Assembly: GCA_036339585.1 (NCBI GenBank)
Contig: JAYZAS010000017.1
Span: forward strand, 1-64,000
Source of the DNA: Pseudomonadota bacterium
GTDB taxonomy: Bacteria > Pseudomonadota > Alphaproteobacteria > UBA8366
Direction: 5' to 3'
DNA: 64,000 nucleotides
Shown: positions 18,127 through 27,893 of the stretch, piece after piece
Layout: each line of letters starts with the position of its first letter
Numbering within the stretch: position 1 is the first letter of the stretch
The notes under the pieces: model-generated
Told to the model about the DNA's origin: nothing
The model's input: the letters and a program-made list of their open reading frames with translations, nothing else
Databases searched by the model: none
Made by a program: the position numbers and the translations under genes

Positions 18127-18201
18127 AGGGGCGTAGCCAAGCGGTAAGGCAACGGGTTTTGATCCCGTGATGCGCAGGTTCGAATCCTGCCGCCCCTGCC
18201 A
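18127..18201 (+). tRNA. tRNA-Gln (anticodon UUG)
   Basis: A 75-nt cloverleaf. The acceptor arms AGGGGCG and CGCCCCT pair perfectly. The D-arm contains A-G-C-C-A-A-G-C-G-G. The anticodon stem ACGGG/CCCGT holds the loop TTTTGAT with anticodon TTG. The T-arm is CAGGTTCGAATCCTG. The discriminator base G is followed by an encoded CCA at 18199-18201. It sits directly after ispE, a conserved alphaproteobacterial position. Confidence 0.97.
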
Positions 18202-18231
18202 TCATGTTGCTGCTAGGCGGAGTGTGAAATC

Positions 18232-19659
18232 ATGATGGACGTTCTATTGATTGCCCCGTGGCTGATTTTGCTTAGTTACGGGCTTCTAATTTGGCTGGTA
18301 ATGCCAAGGGGAATTACAAGCACTCAATTTTTTAGCGGTAGTAGCAAAGGCGGTACCGAACCGAGTTTAGTGCTACTAACAGCAAGTGCTGCAATTTCCT
18401 GGATTTTCGCAAAGTCTATCACAAATGTTGCTGATTTAAGCGCTGCTTATGGGTGGATTGGGGCAATAGGATACTCTGCTTATTACCTTTGTTTTATTAT
18501 TGTCGGCGTTACAATCTATTTTATTCGTACTCGAGGTGGCTGGGAGTCTCTACCCAGCTTCTTAATACACAAATACGGCCGAACCTGCACCAAACTCTTT
18601 ATGGTAGCTATAGCAATTCGGCTTATCAATGAAATTTGGTCAAATACAAAGGTTGGCGCACTTTATTTTGGCATTGAAGGCAGTAGCGGGTATTGGATTG
18701 CAGTCATAGTTATCACAGGTTTCACTCTATTTTATTCTTGGCGAGGAGGTTTGCGTTCAAGTCTGGTTACTGATGGCGCGCAGATGCTATTGGCTGCGGT
18801 ATTGCTGGTTGTTGTGCTTTCAACGCTTGGGCCGGGTCTATTTGCAGCTGGGCCACCAAGGGTTAACAATTCAACTATGCTTGCAGGGTCGACCTTTTTG
18901 TGTCTCGCCCTTGTTCAAGCATTCAGCTACGGGTTTCATGATCCCGTGATGACTGATCGTGCTTTTATCACTAGCCCAAAACGCATGGTTAAAGGCTTTT
19001 TCTTAGCGGGCTTAGTAGCTGGTAGCTTCATTTTACTTTTCTCTATAATTGGACTTTACGCACTGTCCCAAGGCCTAGATGGTGTGGCAGTTGTTGTGGT
19101 GCCAGGCGTATTCGGTCTTCCGATGCTTCTGGTGTTTAATGCCATTATGTTGACGAGTGCCGGCTCGACGCTTGATTCAACGTTCGCATCAACGGCGAAA
19201 TTAGGGGCGCGAGATTGGACAAATAACCAAGAACATCCAACGGATAAACATTCGGCGCTTGGTCGGCGCCTGATGCTGGCGCTTGCCTTTTTAGGAAATT
19301 TGCCGCTACTAAGCATCTACCTCGGAGATTCTTTGGGGCCTGCAGTCATTGCTGCAACTACAATAAGTGGAACTATGGTAATGGGATTGGCACCAATATT
19401 TCTTCTGTCATGGATTAGAACGGCTGGAAAACTAAGTTTTCATCTGGCCTTTTGGCCAGGTTTGTTCTTCGGGGTGTTACTGACGCTGGAGAGCGCATTC
19501 AATATCCAAGTTTTCCCTGCAGCTCTTGACATAGGGGCAGGCAAATACGCAGATGATCTTGGCGTTAACATCTATGGCCTGTTAGTTTGCACCGGGGGAT
19601 TTTTGCTCGGTGCCATGTTCTCAAAGCGGGACACTCGCGCACGTGAGATATCAGTTTAA
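18232..19659 (+). CDS. Sodium:solute symporter family protein
   Basis: A 475-residue integral membrane protein of the SSS (LeuT-fold) family with about 12-13 hydrophobic helices. Supporting features are the F-F-S-G-S-S-K-G-G segment at about 35-43, the S-A-A-I-S-W-I-F-A-K-S stretch at about 52-62, W-R-G-G-L-R-S-S-L-V-T-D (about 169-180) and T-S-A-G-S-T-L-D-S-T-F-A-S (about 306-318), the conserved S-x-x-S-S/T sodium-site region. The substrate cannot be told from sequence; SSS members carry sugars, proline, urea, organic acids and others. It starts 30 bp after tRNA-Gln. Downstream on the opposite strand is a PhyH pseudogene. Confidence 0.85.
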   Translation: MMDVLLIAPWLILLSYGLLIWLVMPRGITSTQFFSGSSKGGTEPSLVLLTASAAISWIFAKSITNVADLSAAYGWIGAIGYSAYYLCFIIVGVTIYFIRTRGGWESLPSFLIHKYGRTCTKLFMVAIAIRLINEIWSNTKVGALYFGIEGSSGYWIAVIVITGFTLFYSWRGGLRSSLVTDGAQMLLAAVLLVVVLSTLGPGLFAAGPPRVNNSTMLAGSTFLCLALVQAFSYGFHDPVMTDRAFITSPKRMVKGFFLAGLVAGSFILLFSIIGLYALSQGLDGVAVVVVPGVFGLPMLLVFNAIMLTSAGSTLDSTFASTAKLGARDWTNNQEHPTDKHSALGRRLMLALAFLGNLPLLSIYLGDSLGPAVIAATTISGTMVMGLAPIFLLSWIRTAGKLSFHLAFWPGLFFGVLLTLESAFNIQVFPAALDIGAGKYADDLGVNIYGLLVCTGGFLLGAMFSKRDTRAREISV

Positions 19660-19734
19660 ACATAAGGTTATTTGGTTGCCCGCTTGTCAGAGCCCATAGG
19701 TCCAAAACATCGAGTCTTGAGTGTTTGCTGATTC

Positions 19735-20577
19735 TCATAGATAGAACCTTGATGGAGTGCTAATGGAAAGCATTTTCACGGGAATATTTGCAAGTCTTGG
19801 TTCCAATGTGGAGACACCGCGAACAATTAAGGCATCAAAGTTATCTATACCTTGCCCATCACGAATGCCATTCAGCGGCCATGCGTCGGCAGAAAAATAG
19901 CCTTGGATCAATAACCGGCGTGGTTTCGTAGAAGCGTTCGAAGCCGATCCGTGCCCAGAGCGTACATGATGGAGCGTTAACGGGCCGGCCGCTCCTGTCA
20001 GGGGTACAGCTTATGAAAAAGCCATTGGTGTTTTAATTGGATCGATCGCTCCACAGAAATACCCCTCACTGTGATGATCGATTACGCCAGCCTTGTGGGA
20101 GCCGGGAAATACCATCTTAGGCCCATTATCTTCATCAACGTCATCAAGATAGACACCCAATGCTAGGCCTGTATCGTTAGTGTGTTGATAGAATGCCCAG
20201 TCAGAATGTCATTCAACTGCCGCACCGTACCCCGGCGCTTTCATATTCATTTTTTTATTCTAGGGCCTAATATTGGGACCAATAATTTGCTCTACTGGGT
20301 TTAGGGCGATGTCACTGCGCAGGCATTCATTGAAAACAGCCCAACACGTGAATGGTGATTTAAGACGCCTAACCCTGGGCTTATGTGACGAGTGTGTTTG
20401 TTCAAGATCGTAGAATTCGTTGCTTTCAGTCAATCCTTTAGCATCTTCTACTATTTTATCCCTTAATCTCAGAATCTTATCTAACAAGCTAGTTGGCAAA
20501 GGCCTATCTGTAACGGTAACACTATCTTCCCAGTATTGTTCTAATTTGTCGGGCATAAAGCTTTTTGACCATAACAA
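19735..20577 (-). pseudogene. Phytanoyl-CoA dioxygenase family pseudogene (three in-frame stops)
   Basis: Read as one continuous frame of 280 codons, this translates to a full-length Fe(II)/2-oxoglutarate dioxygenase of the PhyH family. K-L-E-Q-Y-W-E-D lies at the N-terminus. R-V-R-R-L-K-S-P and I-G-P-N-I-R precede the core, then K-A-P-G-Y-G-A, H-S-D-W-A-F-Y (H-x-D iron site), N-G-P-K-M-V-F-P-G-S-H-K and L-H-H-V-R-S-G-H-G-S. Three stops interrupt it: TAG at 20260-20262, TGA at 20209-20211 (where the family usually has Trp before H-x-D) and TAA at 20011-20013. All three can be explained by single transitions (CAG, TGG, CAA). No frameshift has accumulated, so inactivation is probably recent. 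The three stop types differ, which argues against recoding. Confidence 0.88.
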
Positions 20578-20723
20578 CGTTTCTTAATTCCAAATTCACA
20601 TGTCATAAGGAAAAGCACCAGCCGAGCCCCTGTACCTTTCAAGATATATAATCAGTTACGCTAAATATAAATACGCGTAAATTTCATTTAATTACTATCG
20701 TGTGCGTTTTTTTTAGACTAATT

Positions 20724-20733
20724 TGATCGATCA
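20724..20733. promoter_or_regulatory. Palindrome upstream of the CoA-transferase gene
   Basis: TGATCGATCA is a perfect 10-bp palindrome in the 263-bp AT-rich gap before the CaiB-family gene, about 108 bp before its start. It could be an operator half of a catabolic regulator; no regulator gene is adjacent, so this is only a possibility. Confidence 0.2.
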
Positions 20734-20840
20734 TATACTAGTTTTGAGGAGAACGCAGAACAGTGTGGGTCGCATGTCTGTTCTCTACTTGACTGTTAAA
20801 TTTATATTGGTGGCTATTGAATAACTCCTGAGGACAATGG

Positions 20841-22043
20841 ATGGACGATGATCTCCCTTTCAACGGCGTAAAAGTACTTGATCTTAGTCAAGGTGTAGCG
20901 GCTCCTTATTGCGGAATGATGTTGGCGCGTAATGGCGCTAGTGTAATTAAAGTAGAGCCGCCTGGAACCGGTTGCTGGAGCCGTCAGCTTGGTAAGCATA
21001 AGGGGGACCAGACTGCGCATTCAGTCGTTGTGCACCGCGGCAAAAGATCATTAGGTCTCAATCTTAAGAAAGATGAGGGCTTGAAGATCGCAAAAAAAAT
21101 TGCTGCCCAATGCAACGTTGTTCTGCAGAACTACCGTGTTGGTAAAATTGACAAATTCGGTCTTGATTATGCTAGCGTTTCTAAGATGAATCCATCAGTC
21201 GTGTATCTATCGGTCACAGGGTTTGGCCATGAGGGCCCGCGCCGTAATTTGCCAGCTACAGATTCTGTGATGCAGGCATACACCGGTATGATGTCGATCA
21301 ATCGTGACTATAACGGTACCCCCCAACGGATGGACATGTTGACTATTGATTTCGGCGCTGGGCTCTATTGTTTTCAGGCAGTAGCAGCCGCGCTCTACAG
21401 ACAGGCCATTAGAGGTAGTGGAAAGCATATTCGAACTAGTCTGCTCGAGGCATCATTAACTTTCCAGGAGGCGGCAATGATGGAGTCTTACCTTCAAGAA
21501 GGCGATGCAGAACCGATCGGCATGCCGGTTGGATGTTTCAAGACCAAAGACGGCTTTATGAGCATCAATGCGCGTCGGGATCCCCATTTTAAAGCATTTT
21601 GTGAACTGATTGAAAAAGAAGAATGGATAGATGATCCACGCTTTGCCAATGCGCTCGATCGGGTTACCCACCGGGAGAAACTTTTAGAAGAGATTCGCCC
21701 CATCATACAAACGAAGACTTGTGATGAATGGAATGAGGCTCTGGATGGGATCGATGTATTGAACGCAAAAGTGCACACCCACAATGATCTGTTTAAAGAT
21801 CCACAGGTCAAGGCAATGAGGGCAGTGCATTGGGTTAAGAATGACACCCTTGGTATGTTACCCATGGCGACAATTGCCGGGCAACCTCTGCCCGAAGATG
21901 GTCATCCGCTTACCCACAGCCCACATTTGGGGGAGCACAATGATGAAATACTAAGCGAACTGGGTTACTCCCAAGCTTATACAGATCAACTTAGAGCCAA
22001 GGGAGTGATAGGAGGTTATTGTAATGACAAGCCTTCAAAGTAG
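20841..22043 (+). CDS. CaiB/BaiF family (class III) CoA-transferase
   Basis: A 400-residue family III CoA-transferase, moving CoA between carboxylic acids. Typical features are G-V-K-V-L-D-L-S-Q-G-V-A-A-P-Y-C-G at about 9-25, D-V-hydrophobic V-I-K-V-E-P-P-G near 35-42, L-G-L-N-L-K-K-D-E-G at about 71-80 and N-Y-R-V-G-K-I-D-K-F-G-L at about 97-108. The catalytic aspartate is probably D170 in L-T-I-D-F-G-A-G. A TGAGGA Shine-Dalgarno lies before the ATG. It is convergent with the TauD-like gene, with stops 1 bp apart. The substrate is unknown; with the neighbouring dioxygenases it may serve catabolism of an organic acid. Confidence 0.9.
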   Translation: MDDDLPFNGVKVLDLSQGVAAPYCGMMLARNGASVIKVEPPGTGCWSRQLGKHKGDQTAHSVVVHRGKRSLGLNLKKDEGLKIAKKIAAQCNVVLQNYRVGKIDKFGLDYASVSKMNPSVVYLSVTGFGHEGPRRNLPATDSVMQAYTGMMSINRDYNGTPQRMDMLTIDFGAGLYCFQAVAAALYRQAIRGSGKHIRTSLLEASLTFQEAAMMESYLQEGDAEPIGMPVGCFKTKDGFMSINARRDPHFKAFCELIEKEEWIDDPRFANALDRVTHREKLLEEIRPIIQTKTCDEWNEALDGIDVLNAKVHTHNDLFKDPQVKAMRAVHWVKNDTLGMLPMATIAGQPLPEDGHPLTHSPHLGEHNDEILSELGYSQAYTDQLRAKGVIGGYCNDKPSK

Positions 22044-22044
22044 A

Positions 22045-22902
22045 TTAGGCCGATACTGGGACTGTACCGCGCACTGTGATTCGCTGCATCCTGCGTCGCA
22101 GTGGTAGCTCGAAGTTGTGTTCAACAAAATGTTGTGTTGGGAAATTATCCCATATTAATAAATCGCCCACCTGCCATTTATGTCGGTAGACAAAGCTTGG
22201 TTTTTTTACCCACTCAACCAGAAAGCCCAGCAAATGCTCGCTTTCCTCTGTTGGCAGATCATTTATGCGGACAGTCATGGCTTCATTGCAAAATAAAATT
22301 TTCCGTCCGGTAAAGGGATGCTTGATTACTAGTGGGTGTTCAACGTCGTTGAGAGCTTCTGCTGATTTCGCAAATTGCTCTCCTTGGCCAGATTTGAAAT
22401 AGGCGTAGGCATGTCGATTGATGATTGATTTACCATCAATGCGGCTTTTGATGTCATCGGGCAGCTCGTCGTAGGCTGCAGCTGTGTTGGAGAACAATGT
22501 ATCGCCGAGCACGGTTCCGTCATCTGAAATAGGCACTTCAAAGGAATAGAGAAGTGATGCCCGGCTCGGTGTTTTGGTGTATGCGAGATCAGTATGCCAA
22601 AATTTACCCGCATCGGACACGCCGATCGGTTTGCCGTCTTCGTCGAGGACATTAGAAATTATAACGATCTCGCCGTGATTCGGATGAGAAAAGTGGCCAT
22701 AGATATCATTGTCTATTTCGCCAATACGTTGGGAAAACCGGATGTGATCCTCCTCCGAAATGTCCTGATTCCGAAAAACAATGACTGAATGGGTGTGAAA
22801 AGCATTTAGTATTGAATCGAAAGTGTTGTCGTCAAGCGGCCGACTAAGGTCAACACCGATTATCTCAGCGCCGTGAGCGCCGCCAGAGGGAATAACTTCC
22901 AT
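22045..22902 (-). CDS. TauD/TfdA family Fe(II)/2-oxoglutarate dioxygenase
   Basis: A 285-residue TauD-like dioxygenase, which hydroxylates substrates such as sulfonates or aryloxy acids using 2-oxoglutarate and oxygen. The N-terminal G-A-H-G-A-E-I-I-G-V-D-L-S-R is a family hallmark. The iron ligands are His103 and Asp105 in F-W-H-T-D and probably His258 in W-D-N-F-P-T-Q-H. The 2-oxoglutarate arginine lies in the R-R-R-M-Q-R-I-T stretch near 270. Spacing matches E. coli TauD (H99, D101, H255, R266). No sulfonate transporter is adjacent, so taurine is not supported as the substrate. Confidence 0.9.
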   Translation of the reverse strand: MEVIPSGGAHGAEIIGVDLSRPLDDNTFDSILNAFHTHSVIVFRNQDISEEDHIRFSQRIGEIDNDIYGHFSHPNHGEIVIISNVLDEDGKPIGVSDAGKFWHTDLAYTKTPSRASLLYSFEVPISDDGTVLGDTLFSNTAAAYDELPDDIKSRIDGKSIINRHAYAYFKSGQGEQFAKSAEALNDVEHPLVIKHPFTGRKILFCNEAMTVRINDLPTEESEHLLGFLVEWVKKPSFVYRHKWQVGDLLIWDNFPTQHFVEHNFELPLRRRMQRITVRGTVPVSA

Positions 22903-22949
22903 CGCCTTTCTCCCATGTCAGATTAAATTTCTAGTAGTGCGATATATTT

Positions 22950-23636
22950 TTAAGTTACGGAGTTTTTAATTGTCAATTCAGGTGCTTTTTGCCACGGTGT
23001 TGAGCTGGGGGCAAGGCGCGGTAACTCTAATATAGGAATATTGGTCAGAAACCGTTTTATAGAATTAGCTGTTTCGTGGATAGGGACCGGGCTATATTCT
23101 GACTCGCTGATCACTATGGAAGCGACATTCAACCCGAACTTTTGTGCAGTCTCTACAGTGGTTAGCGTATGACTGATTGTCCCAAGGTATGAACCGGCAA
23201 CCATTATAACGGGGTATTTCAACGCTTGGATCCAGTCTAGGACAGTCTTGGAATCTGTCAGGGGTACCATCAATCCCCCTACACCCTCGATTAGCAGGAG
23301 ATCGTCCGACCCGGCTTCTGCTTCCCGACAAAACTCTACAATAGATTCGAAGTCTAGGCGCATACCTTCTCGTGCTGCTGCCATGTCTGGAGAAAGTGGT
23401 GCTTTAAACCGCCATGGCGAAATCGACTCTATCGCGGCATTTGTTTGTTCAATCTCAAGGCATTGCAAAATTTGCGTTGTATCACTTTGGTTGCATGTTT
23501 TCTCATCAAAACCGCTAATCACTGGCTTTAATACACGAACCGATTTACCTTTTTTCCGAGCCTGCCAAGCGAGCGTTGTAGTGACAACCGTCTTCCCGAT
23601 TTCAGTGCCTGTAGCAGTTATAAAGAGTTTCTTCAT
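22950..23636 (-). CDS. bioD: Dethiobiotin synthetase
   Basis: BioD closes the ureido ring of dethiobiotin from 7,8-diaminononanoate, CO2 and ATP. The 228-residue protein has the family P-loop G-T-E-I-G-K-T at about 10-16, the V-L-K-P-V-I-S-G segment (about 35-42) and the glycine-rich I-E-G-V-G-G-L-M-V-P at about 114-123. It overlaps bioF by 4 bp and is the second gene of the leftward biotin operon. Confidence 0.94.
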   Translation of the reverse strand: MKKLFITATGTEIGKTVVTTTLAWQARKKGKSVRVLKPVISGFDEKTCNQSDTTQILQCLEIEQTNAAIESISPWRFKAPLSPDMAAAREGMRLDFESIVEFCREAEAGSDDLLLIEGVGGLMVPLTDSKTVLDWIQALKYPVIMVAGSYLGTISHTLTTVETAQKFGLNVASIVISESEYSPVPIHETANSIKRFLTNIPILELPRLAPSSTPWQKAPELTIKNSVT

Positions 23637-24865
23637 GAGCTAACCTTGAAAGGATTAATAGGCTTTTCAGGTAGAAAAGGTCGTAACAAATTAGCAAGCT
23701 GACGCACATCGGCCTCTTTGTGCTCGGCAGTAAAAGTAATACGTAGCCTAGATGTACCCTCTGCGACGGTCGGGGGGCGAATTGGCGTGACAATATACCC
23801 TTCGTTTTCAAGTGCTGAGCTAGCTTCGAGCGCCTTTTCTGCGGAACCAAGGATCACTGGCACAATACAGCTTTCAGGCTCTGATAGGCCGAGGGTATTA
23901 GAAAATAGTTTGGCATGCATCATAGGTTTTTTCACCAATTCTTTGTCCGTAGAAATTAACTCAAGAGAGGCAATCGCAGCGGCTAATGTTGCGGGTGGTA
24001 GACCTGTGGTATAGATAAAGCTGCGTGCACGGGTTTTGATGAAGTCGATTACAGGTTTAGAGGCACATAGATAACCCCCGTAACCACCAATCGCCTTCGA
24101 TAGAGTGCCCATTTGCAAGGGCACCGGAATTCGATTTCCATCAACGTAGGAACTGCCTTTGCCTTCTGCAACAACGCCGAGCCCATGAGCATCGTCGATT
24201 AATAGCCAGGCATCGTACTTCTCAGCTAATGATGCAATTTCTTTAACCGGCGCTCGGTCACCGTCCATACTGTACACCCCATCGACAAGAATCATACATT
24301 TTGGATACTGACTTCGCGATATTTCAAGTATTGCTGTCAATTGATTGACATCGTTATGGTGAAAAGTTTTAAAGGTTGATCTGCTTAAGTGCGCCCCAGC
24401 ATATAAACATGCATGGCAGAGTTCATCGGCGATTATGAGATCATCGCGTCCAACAAGGCAAGGGATTGCGCCAAGATTTGTTAAGTACCCGCTACCGAAA
24501 ACAATGGCATCCTCACTTCCCTTAAAGTTTGCGAGCTTAGCTTCTAGTTTTGCGTAAAGCGGAGTGTTGCCAGTTACTAAACGTGATGCTCCAGATCCTG
24601 CCCCATAACGATATAGTGCTGAATTAGCCGCAGAAAGAACTTTTGGATGATGCGATAGATCCAGGTAGTCATTACAAGAAAATGAAACCATATCTTTTCC
24701 TGTGCGCCGTGTTTTTGCCGGACCATGGCGATCGGTTTCGACGAGGATGCGGCGTAATTTTTTTGCCTCCATGTCGTCGAGTTTTCCTTGGCAAAACTGA
24801 TCGAGTGAATTCAAATCAATCTCCTTTATTCTGTCTAAAGCCCTGCACGAGTATGCGTCTCTCAA
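23633..24865 (-). CDS. bioF: 8-amino-7-oxononanoate synthase
   Basis: A PLP-dependent alpha-oxoamine synthase joining pimeloyl thioester and alanine in biotin synthesis. The 410-residue protein shows S-C-N-D-Y-L-D-L-S-H-H-P near 64-75, G-A-G-S-G-A-S-R-L-V-T-G (about 90-101) and D-D-A-H-G-L-G-V near 222-229. The PLP lysine lies in G-T-L-S-K-A-I-G-G-Y-G-G (about 253-264). The N-terminus, with about 20 extra residues before the conserved part, could also start at a later Met. It is divergent from bioB and coupled to bioD by a 4-bp overlap. Confidence 0.94.
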   Translation of the reverse strand: MRDAYSCRALDRIKEIDLNSLDQFCQGKLDDMEAKKLRRILVETDRHGPAKTRRTGKDMVSFSCNDYLDLSHHPKVLSAANSALYRYGAGSGASRLVTGNTPLYAKLEAKLANFKGSEDAIVFGSGYLTNLGAIPCLVGRDDLIIADELCHACLYAGAHLSRSTFKTFHHNDVNQLTAILEISRSQYPKCMILVDGVYSMDGDRAPVKEIASLAEKYDAWLLIDDAHGLGVVAEGKGSSYVDGNRIPVPLQMGTLSKAIGGYGGYLCASKPVIDFIKTRARSFIYTTGLPPATLAAAIASLELISTDKELVKKPMMHAKLFSNTLGLSEPESCIVPVILGSAEKALEASSALENEGYIVTPIRPPTVAEGTSRLRITFTAEHKEADVRQLANLLRPFLPEKPINPFKVSS

Positions 24866-24896
24866 TGAGGTCTCGAACAGTTATTTGACTTTATCC

Positions 24897-24926
24897 TTGC
24901 GGTTAATGAATATGCACATTTATAGT
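24897..24926 (+). promoter_or_regulatory. Candidate bioB promoter in the bioF/bioB divergent region
   Basis: TTGCGG and TATAGT are separated by 18 bp, 23 bp before the bioB ATG. The 84-bp divergent region must serve both arms of the biotin cluster. I looked for a BioR-type (TTATCTATAA-like) or BirA-type operator and saw no convincing match. Confidence 0.3.
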
Positions 24927-24949
24927 ATCTGGAATTGAAAGTATTTTGA

Positions 24950-25951
24950 ATGAGTTTAGCTGAAATAGATCCCGTCGCTTTCACTGAAAATGATGGATTA
25001 CGCCATAACTGGCGCCGTAGAGAAATAATGGAGCTTTTTGCACTCAGCTTTAATGATCTTCTATTTGAAGCTCAAACAGTCCATCGTCGGCATTTCAACC
25101 CTAACCACGTGCAGAAAAGTCGTTTGCTATCAATCAAAACTGGCGGTTGCCCAGAGGATTGCAAGTACTGTCCGCAAAGTGCACACTATCATACGGAATT
25201 ATCGGCCGAAAAATTACTAGAAGTGGAAGCAGTGCTAGCCGAAGCTAGGGCTGCAAAAGATACTGGTGCCTCACGGTTTTGTATGGGGGCGGCGTGGCGT
25301 AATCCGAAGGATCGTGATCTCGATAAGATAATTGCCATGATAAAAGGTGTAAAAGATCTTGGAATGGAAAGCTGCATGACACTTGGAATGCTAACTAAAG
25401 AGCAGGCCTCTCGACTTTCCGAAGCTGGTCTTGATTATTATAATCATAATGTTGATACATCAGAAGAATTTTACTCAGAAATAATTACAAGTCGTACCTA
25501 CCAAGATAGGCTTGATACCATAGACCATGTTCGAAATTCCGGCATGAATGTCTGTTCTGGCGGTATAGTTGGTCTTGGCGAGGAACGAGAAGATCGAGCA
25601 GGCATGTTGATGACACTTGCAAACATGAAACAGCACCCCGAGAGTGTTCCAATAAACATGTTGGTGAAGGTGGAGGGAACACCACTTGACAACAACGAAG
25701 ACTTTGATGTGCTGGAGTTCATTAGAACCATAGCAGTAGCGCGTATCTTGATGCCTAAAAGTTTTGTGCGTCTTTCTGCTGGACGTGAAAGCATGAGTTG
25801 TGAAGCTCAAGCCTTATGTTTTATGGCTGGGGCGAATTCAATTTTTTGTGGTGAAAAGCTTTTGACTACGTCTAATCCCGAAGTTGATGAGGATGATGCT
25901 CTATTCGCGCGCCTAGGTATTTGTCCTCTAGAGATGCCACTGAACGAGTGA
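24950..25951 (+). CDS. bioB: Biotin synthase
   Basis: BioB is the radical-SAM enzyme that inserts sulfur into dethiobiotin. The 333-residue protein carries the radical-SAM motif Cys67, Cys71 and Cys74 in [13 protein letters not shown]. Family motifs Y-N-H-N-V-D-T-S (about 164-171), G-G-I-V-G-L-G-E (about 206-213) and R-L-S-A-G-R-E near 271-277 (the arginine ligand of the 2Fe-2S cluster region) follow. Length is normal. It is followed 7 bp later by bioA. Confidence 0.96.
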   Translation: MSLAEIDPVAFTENDGLRHNWRRREIMELFALSFNDLLFEAQTVHRRHFNPNHVQKSRLLSIKTGGCPEDCKYCPQSAHYHTELSAEKLLEVEAVLAEARAAKDTGASRFCMGAAWRNPKDRDLDKIIAMIKGVKDLGMESCMTLGMLTKEQASRLSEAGLDYYNHNVDTSEEFYSEIITSRTYQDRLDTIDHVRNSGMNVCSGGIVGLGEEREDRAGMLMTLANMKQHPESVPINMLVKVEGTPLDNNEDFDVLEFIRTIAVARILMPKSFVRLSAGRESMSCEAQALCFMAGANSIFCGEKLLTTSNPEVDEDDALFARLGICPLEMPLNE

Positions 25952-25958
25952 TTATTTT

Positions 25959-27242
25959 GTGATGGATAATGCTTGGCCAGACTGGGCGAGGGATGGATAT
26001 CCTCATTTGTGGTTACCGTACGCTCAGATGCAAACACAAACAAATCCGGAAGCAGCGGTTCGTGCGAGCGGAGTTCGGATTGAGCTAGCTGATGGCACTA
26101 GTTTAATTGACGGCACTGCATCTTGGTGGACGGCGTGCCACGGCTATTCGCATCCTCATATTCGTCAGGCCGTTGCATCGCAACTTGAGAAATTACCGCA
26201 TGTCATGCTCGGAGGTTTTATTCACGAGCCGGTTGCTCGGCTGTCAGAGCGCTTAGCTAATATACTACCTGGTGATCTCGGTCATGTTTTCTATTCTGAG
26301 TCAGGGTCAGTTTCTATTGAGGTCGCGATGAAAATGGCCGTGCAATATTGGCTTAATCGTGGTCAGCGCGGGCGGGCTAAATTTGTTAGTTTTCTTAACG
26401 GTTATCACGGCGATACTATGACAGCGATGTCGGTTTGCGACCCCGAAGAGGGGATGCATTCGATGTTCAAGGGGGTATTACCCGAGCAGTTCGTGATGCC
26501 TTTACCGAGAACTGATGAAGAATTTGAAGATTTTGAGTCCTTTCTCGCCGATGAATCAGTCCGCCTTGCAGCAGTACTCTTAGAACCGTTAGTGCAAGCG
26601 GCAGGTGGCATGAAATTTCATTCACCCGAAATATTACGGCGTGTAAGCAAACTTTGCCATCGCTATGATTTACTGCTGATCCTTGACGAAATTGCGACAG
26701 GCTTTGGGCGCACCGGTAGCATGTTTGCCTGCGAACAAGCAGGCATTACTCCAGATATCATTACATTATCTAAGGCGCTCACCGGCGGTACAATGCCGTT
26801 AGCGGCAACTGTTGCTAATGATCGGGTCTACGAAGCATTCTTATCAGAGGACTCAGGTAAAGCATTTATGCACGGTCCTACTTATACTGGGCATGCATTG
26901 GGCTGTGCCGCAGCAAACGCCTCGCTGGATTTGTTTGAAAGTGAGGATCGATTGGCACAGGTCGATTTAATACAAACCCAACTATCGGAAGAACTCCATG
27001 AATGCGCCAGACTTAACGGGGTGATTGATGTCCGCGTAAAAGGCGCCATTGGCGTTGTTCAGCTAGACCGCGTGCCTGATTTAGCTGCCATGCGCAAGCA
27101 ATTTACATTGGAGGGGGTGTGGGTTAGACCTTTCGGAGATTTTGTTTATCTGATGCCTCCCCTTATAATTGAACCAAATGATCTTACTGTTCTAACTCGA
27201 GCGGTATACAAGGTTATTTCACAATGGTCTAATGAAGGGTAG
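25959..27242 (+). CDS. bioA: Adenosylmethionine-8-amino-7-oxononanoate aminotransferase
   Basis: BioA is a class III PLP aminotransferase that converts 8-amino-7-oxononanoate to 7,8-diaminononanoate with SAM as amino donor. The 427-residue protein has W-L-P-Y-A-Q-M near the N-terminus, [12 protein letters not shown] at about 52-63 (BioA-type), [14 protein letters not shown] (about 241-254) and the PLP lysine in L-S-K-A-L-T-G-G-T (about 272-280). It completes a bioF-bioD / bioB-bioA divergent cluster. bioC and bioH are not present here. Confidence 0.94.
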   Translation: MMDNAWPDWARDGYPHLWLPYAQMQTQTNPEAAVRASGVRIELADGTSLIDGTASWWTACHGYSHPHIRQAVASQLEKLPHVMLGGFIHEPVARLSERLANILPGDLGHVFYSESGSVSIEVAMKMAVQYWLNRGQRGRAKFVSFLNGYHGDTMTAMSVCDPEEGMHSMFKGVLPEQFVMPLPRTDEEFEDFESFLADESVRLAAVLLEPLVQAAGGMKFHSPEILRRVSKLCHRYDLLLILDEIATGFGRTGSMFACEQAGITPDIITLSKALTGGTMPLAATVANDRVYEAFLSEDSGKAFMHGPTYTGHALGCAAANASLDLFESEDRLAQVDLIQTQLSEELHECARLNGVIDVRVKGAIGVVQLDRVPDLAAMRKQFTLEGVWVRPFGDFVYLMPPLIIEPNDLTVLTRAVYKVISQWSNEG

Positions 27243-27295
27243 AGGCTCGAAACGGCATCAATTATACGTTTTTAATATTGAAAACGGCACTTTCC

Positions 27296-27691
27296 TTACT
27301 TAGGGTTTAGTTTTAAAGACGCCGAGTTAATGCAGTAACGTAGGCCAGTTGGATGAGGTCCATCAGAAAATACGTGCCCGAGATGCCCATTGCAGCGAGA
27401 GCACATTACTTCCGTGCGTACCATTGAATGGCTGATGTCCTGTCGTTCGGTAATACTATCCTCTTTTATTGGTTGGGAAAAACTTGGCCAACCGGTCCCA
27501 GAGTTGAACTTGGCTTTTGAACTGAACAAGTCCTGTCCGCAACAAACGCATTCGTACGTGCCGTCGATGGTACAATCATAATATTCACCCGTAAAAGCCC
27601 TCTCAGTGCCTGCCTCCCGAGTGATGTGATATTGCTCTGGAGTCAGTTGTTTGCGCCATTCAATATCGGACTTGATGACTTCTCCCGGCAT
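27296..27691 (-). CDS. msrB: Peptide-methionine (R)-S-oxide reductase
   Basis: MsrB reduces R-methionine sulfoxide in proteins. The 131-residue domain has two zinc-binding Cys pairs (C-V-C-C-G and [12 protein letters not shown]), the S-G-T-G-W-P-S-F segment and the catalytic Cys in [12 protein letters not shown] chose the second in-frame ATG at 27691 because an AAGGAGAGG Shine-Dalgarno stands directly before it; the longer ORF start 24 bp upstream lacks one. It is convergent with bioA. Confidence 0.94.
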   Translation of the reverse strand: MPGEVIKSDIEWRKQLTPEQYHITREAGTERAFTGEYYDCTIDGTYECVCCGQDLFSSKAKFNSGTGWPSFSQPIKEDSITERQDISHSMVRTEVMCSRCNGHLGHVFSDGPHPTGLRYCINSASLKLNPK

Positions 27692-27893
27692 TTTCCTCTC
27701 CTTGGTGTTGTGCAAAACTACACCATCAATGTTCTAGCTCAGCCAATATACTTGTCTCATTATATAATCTAAAGGGGTTGAGAATATTGCATCAGACAAT
27801 TAACGCTTCTGCATTTGCTCTTTCTGGGCGCGGAATTTAAGAAATCCATATTTCTGATCTAATTTTTACGAACACAGTCAAAAAAGTTTCGTA

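Noticed and set aside
20209-20211. TGA in the PhyH gene at 19735-20577 as a second selenocysteine codon
   Set aside because: The family has Trp at this place (before the H-x-D iron motif), and two further stops of different type (TAG, TAA) interrupt the same frame, so decay is the simpler explanation.
24866-24949. A BioR or BirA operator between bioF and bioB
   Set aside because: The nearest string, TTATAGTATC, differs from the TTATCTATAA-type palindrome in several bases and is not symmetrical; no BirA-type long dyad is present.
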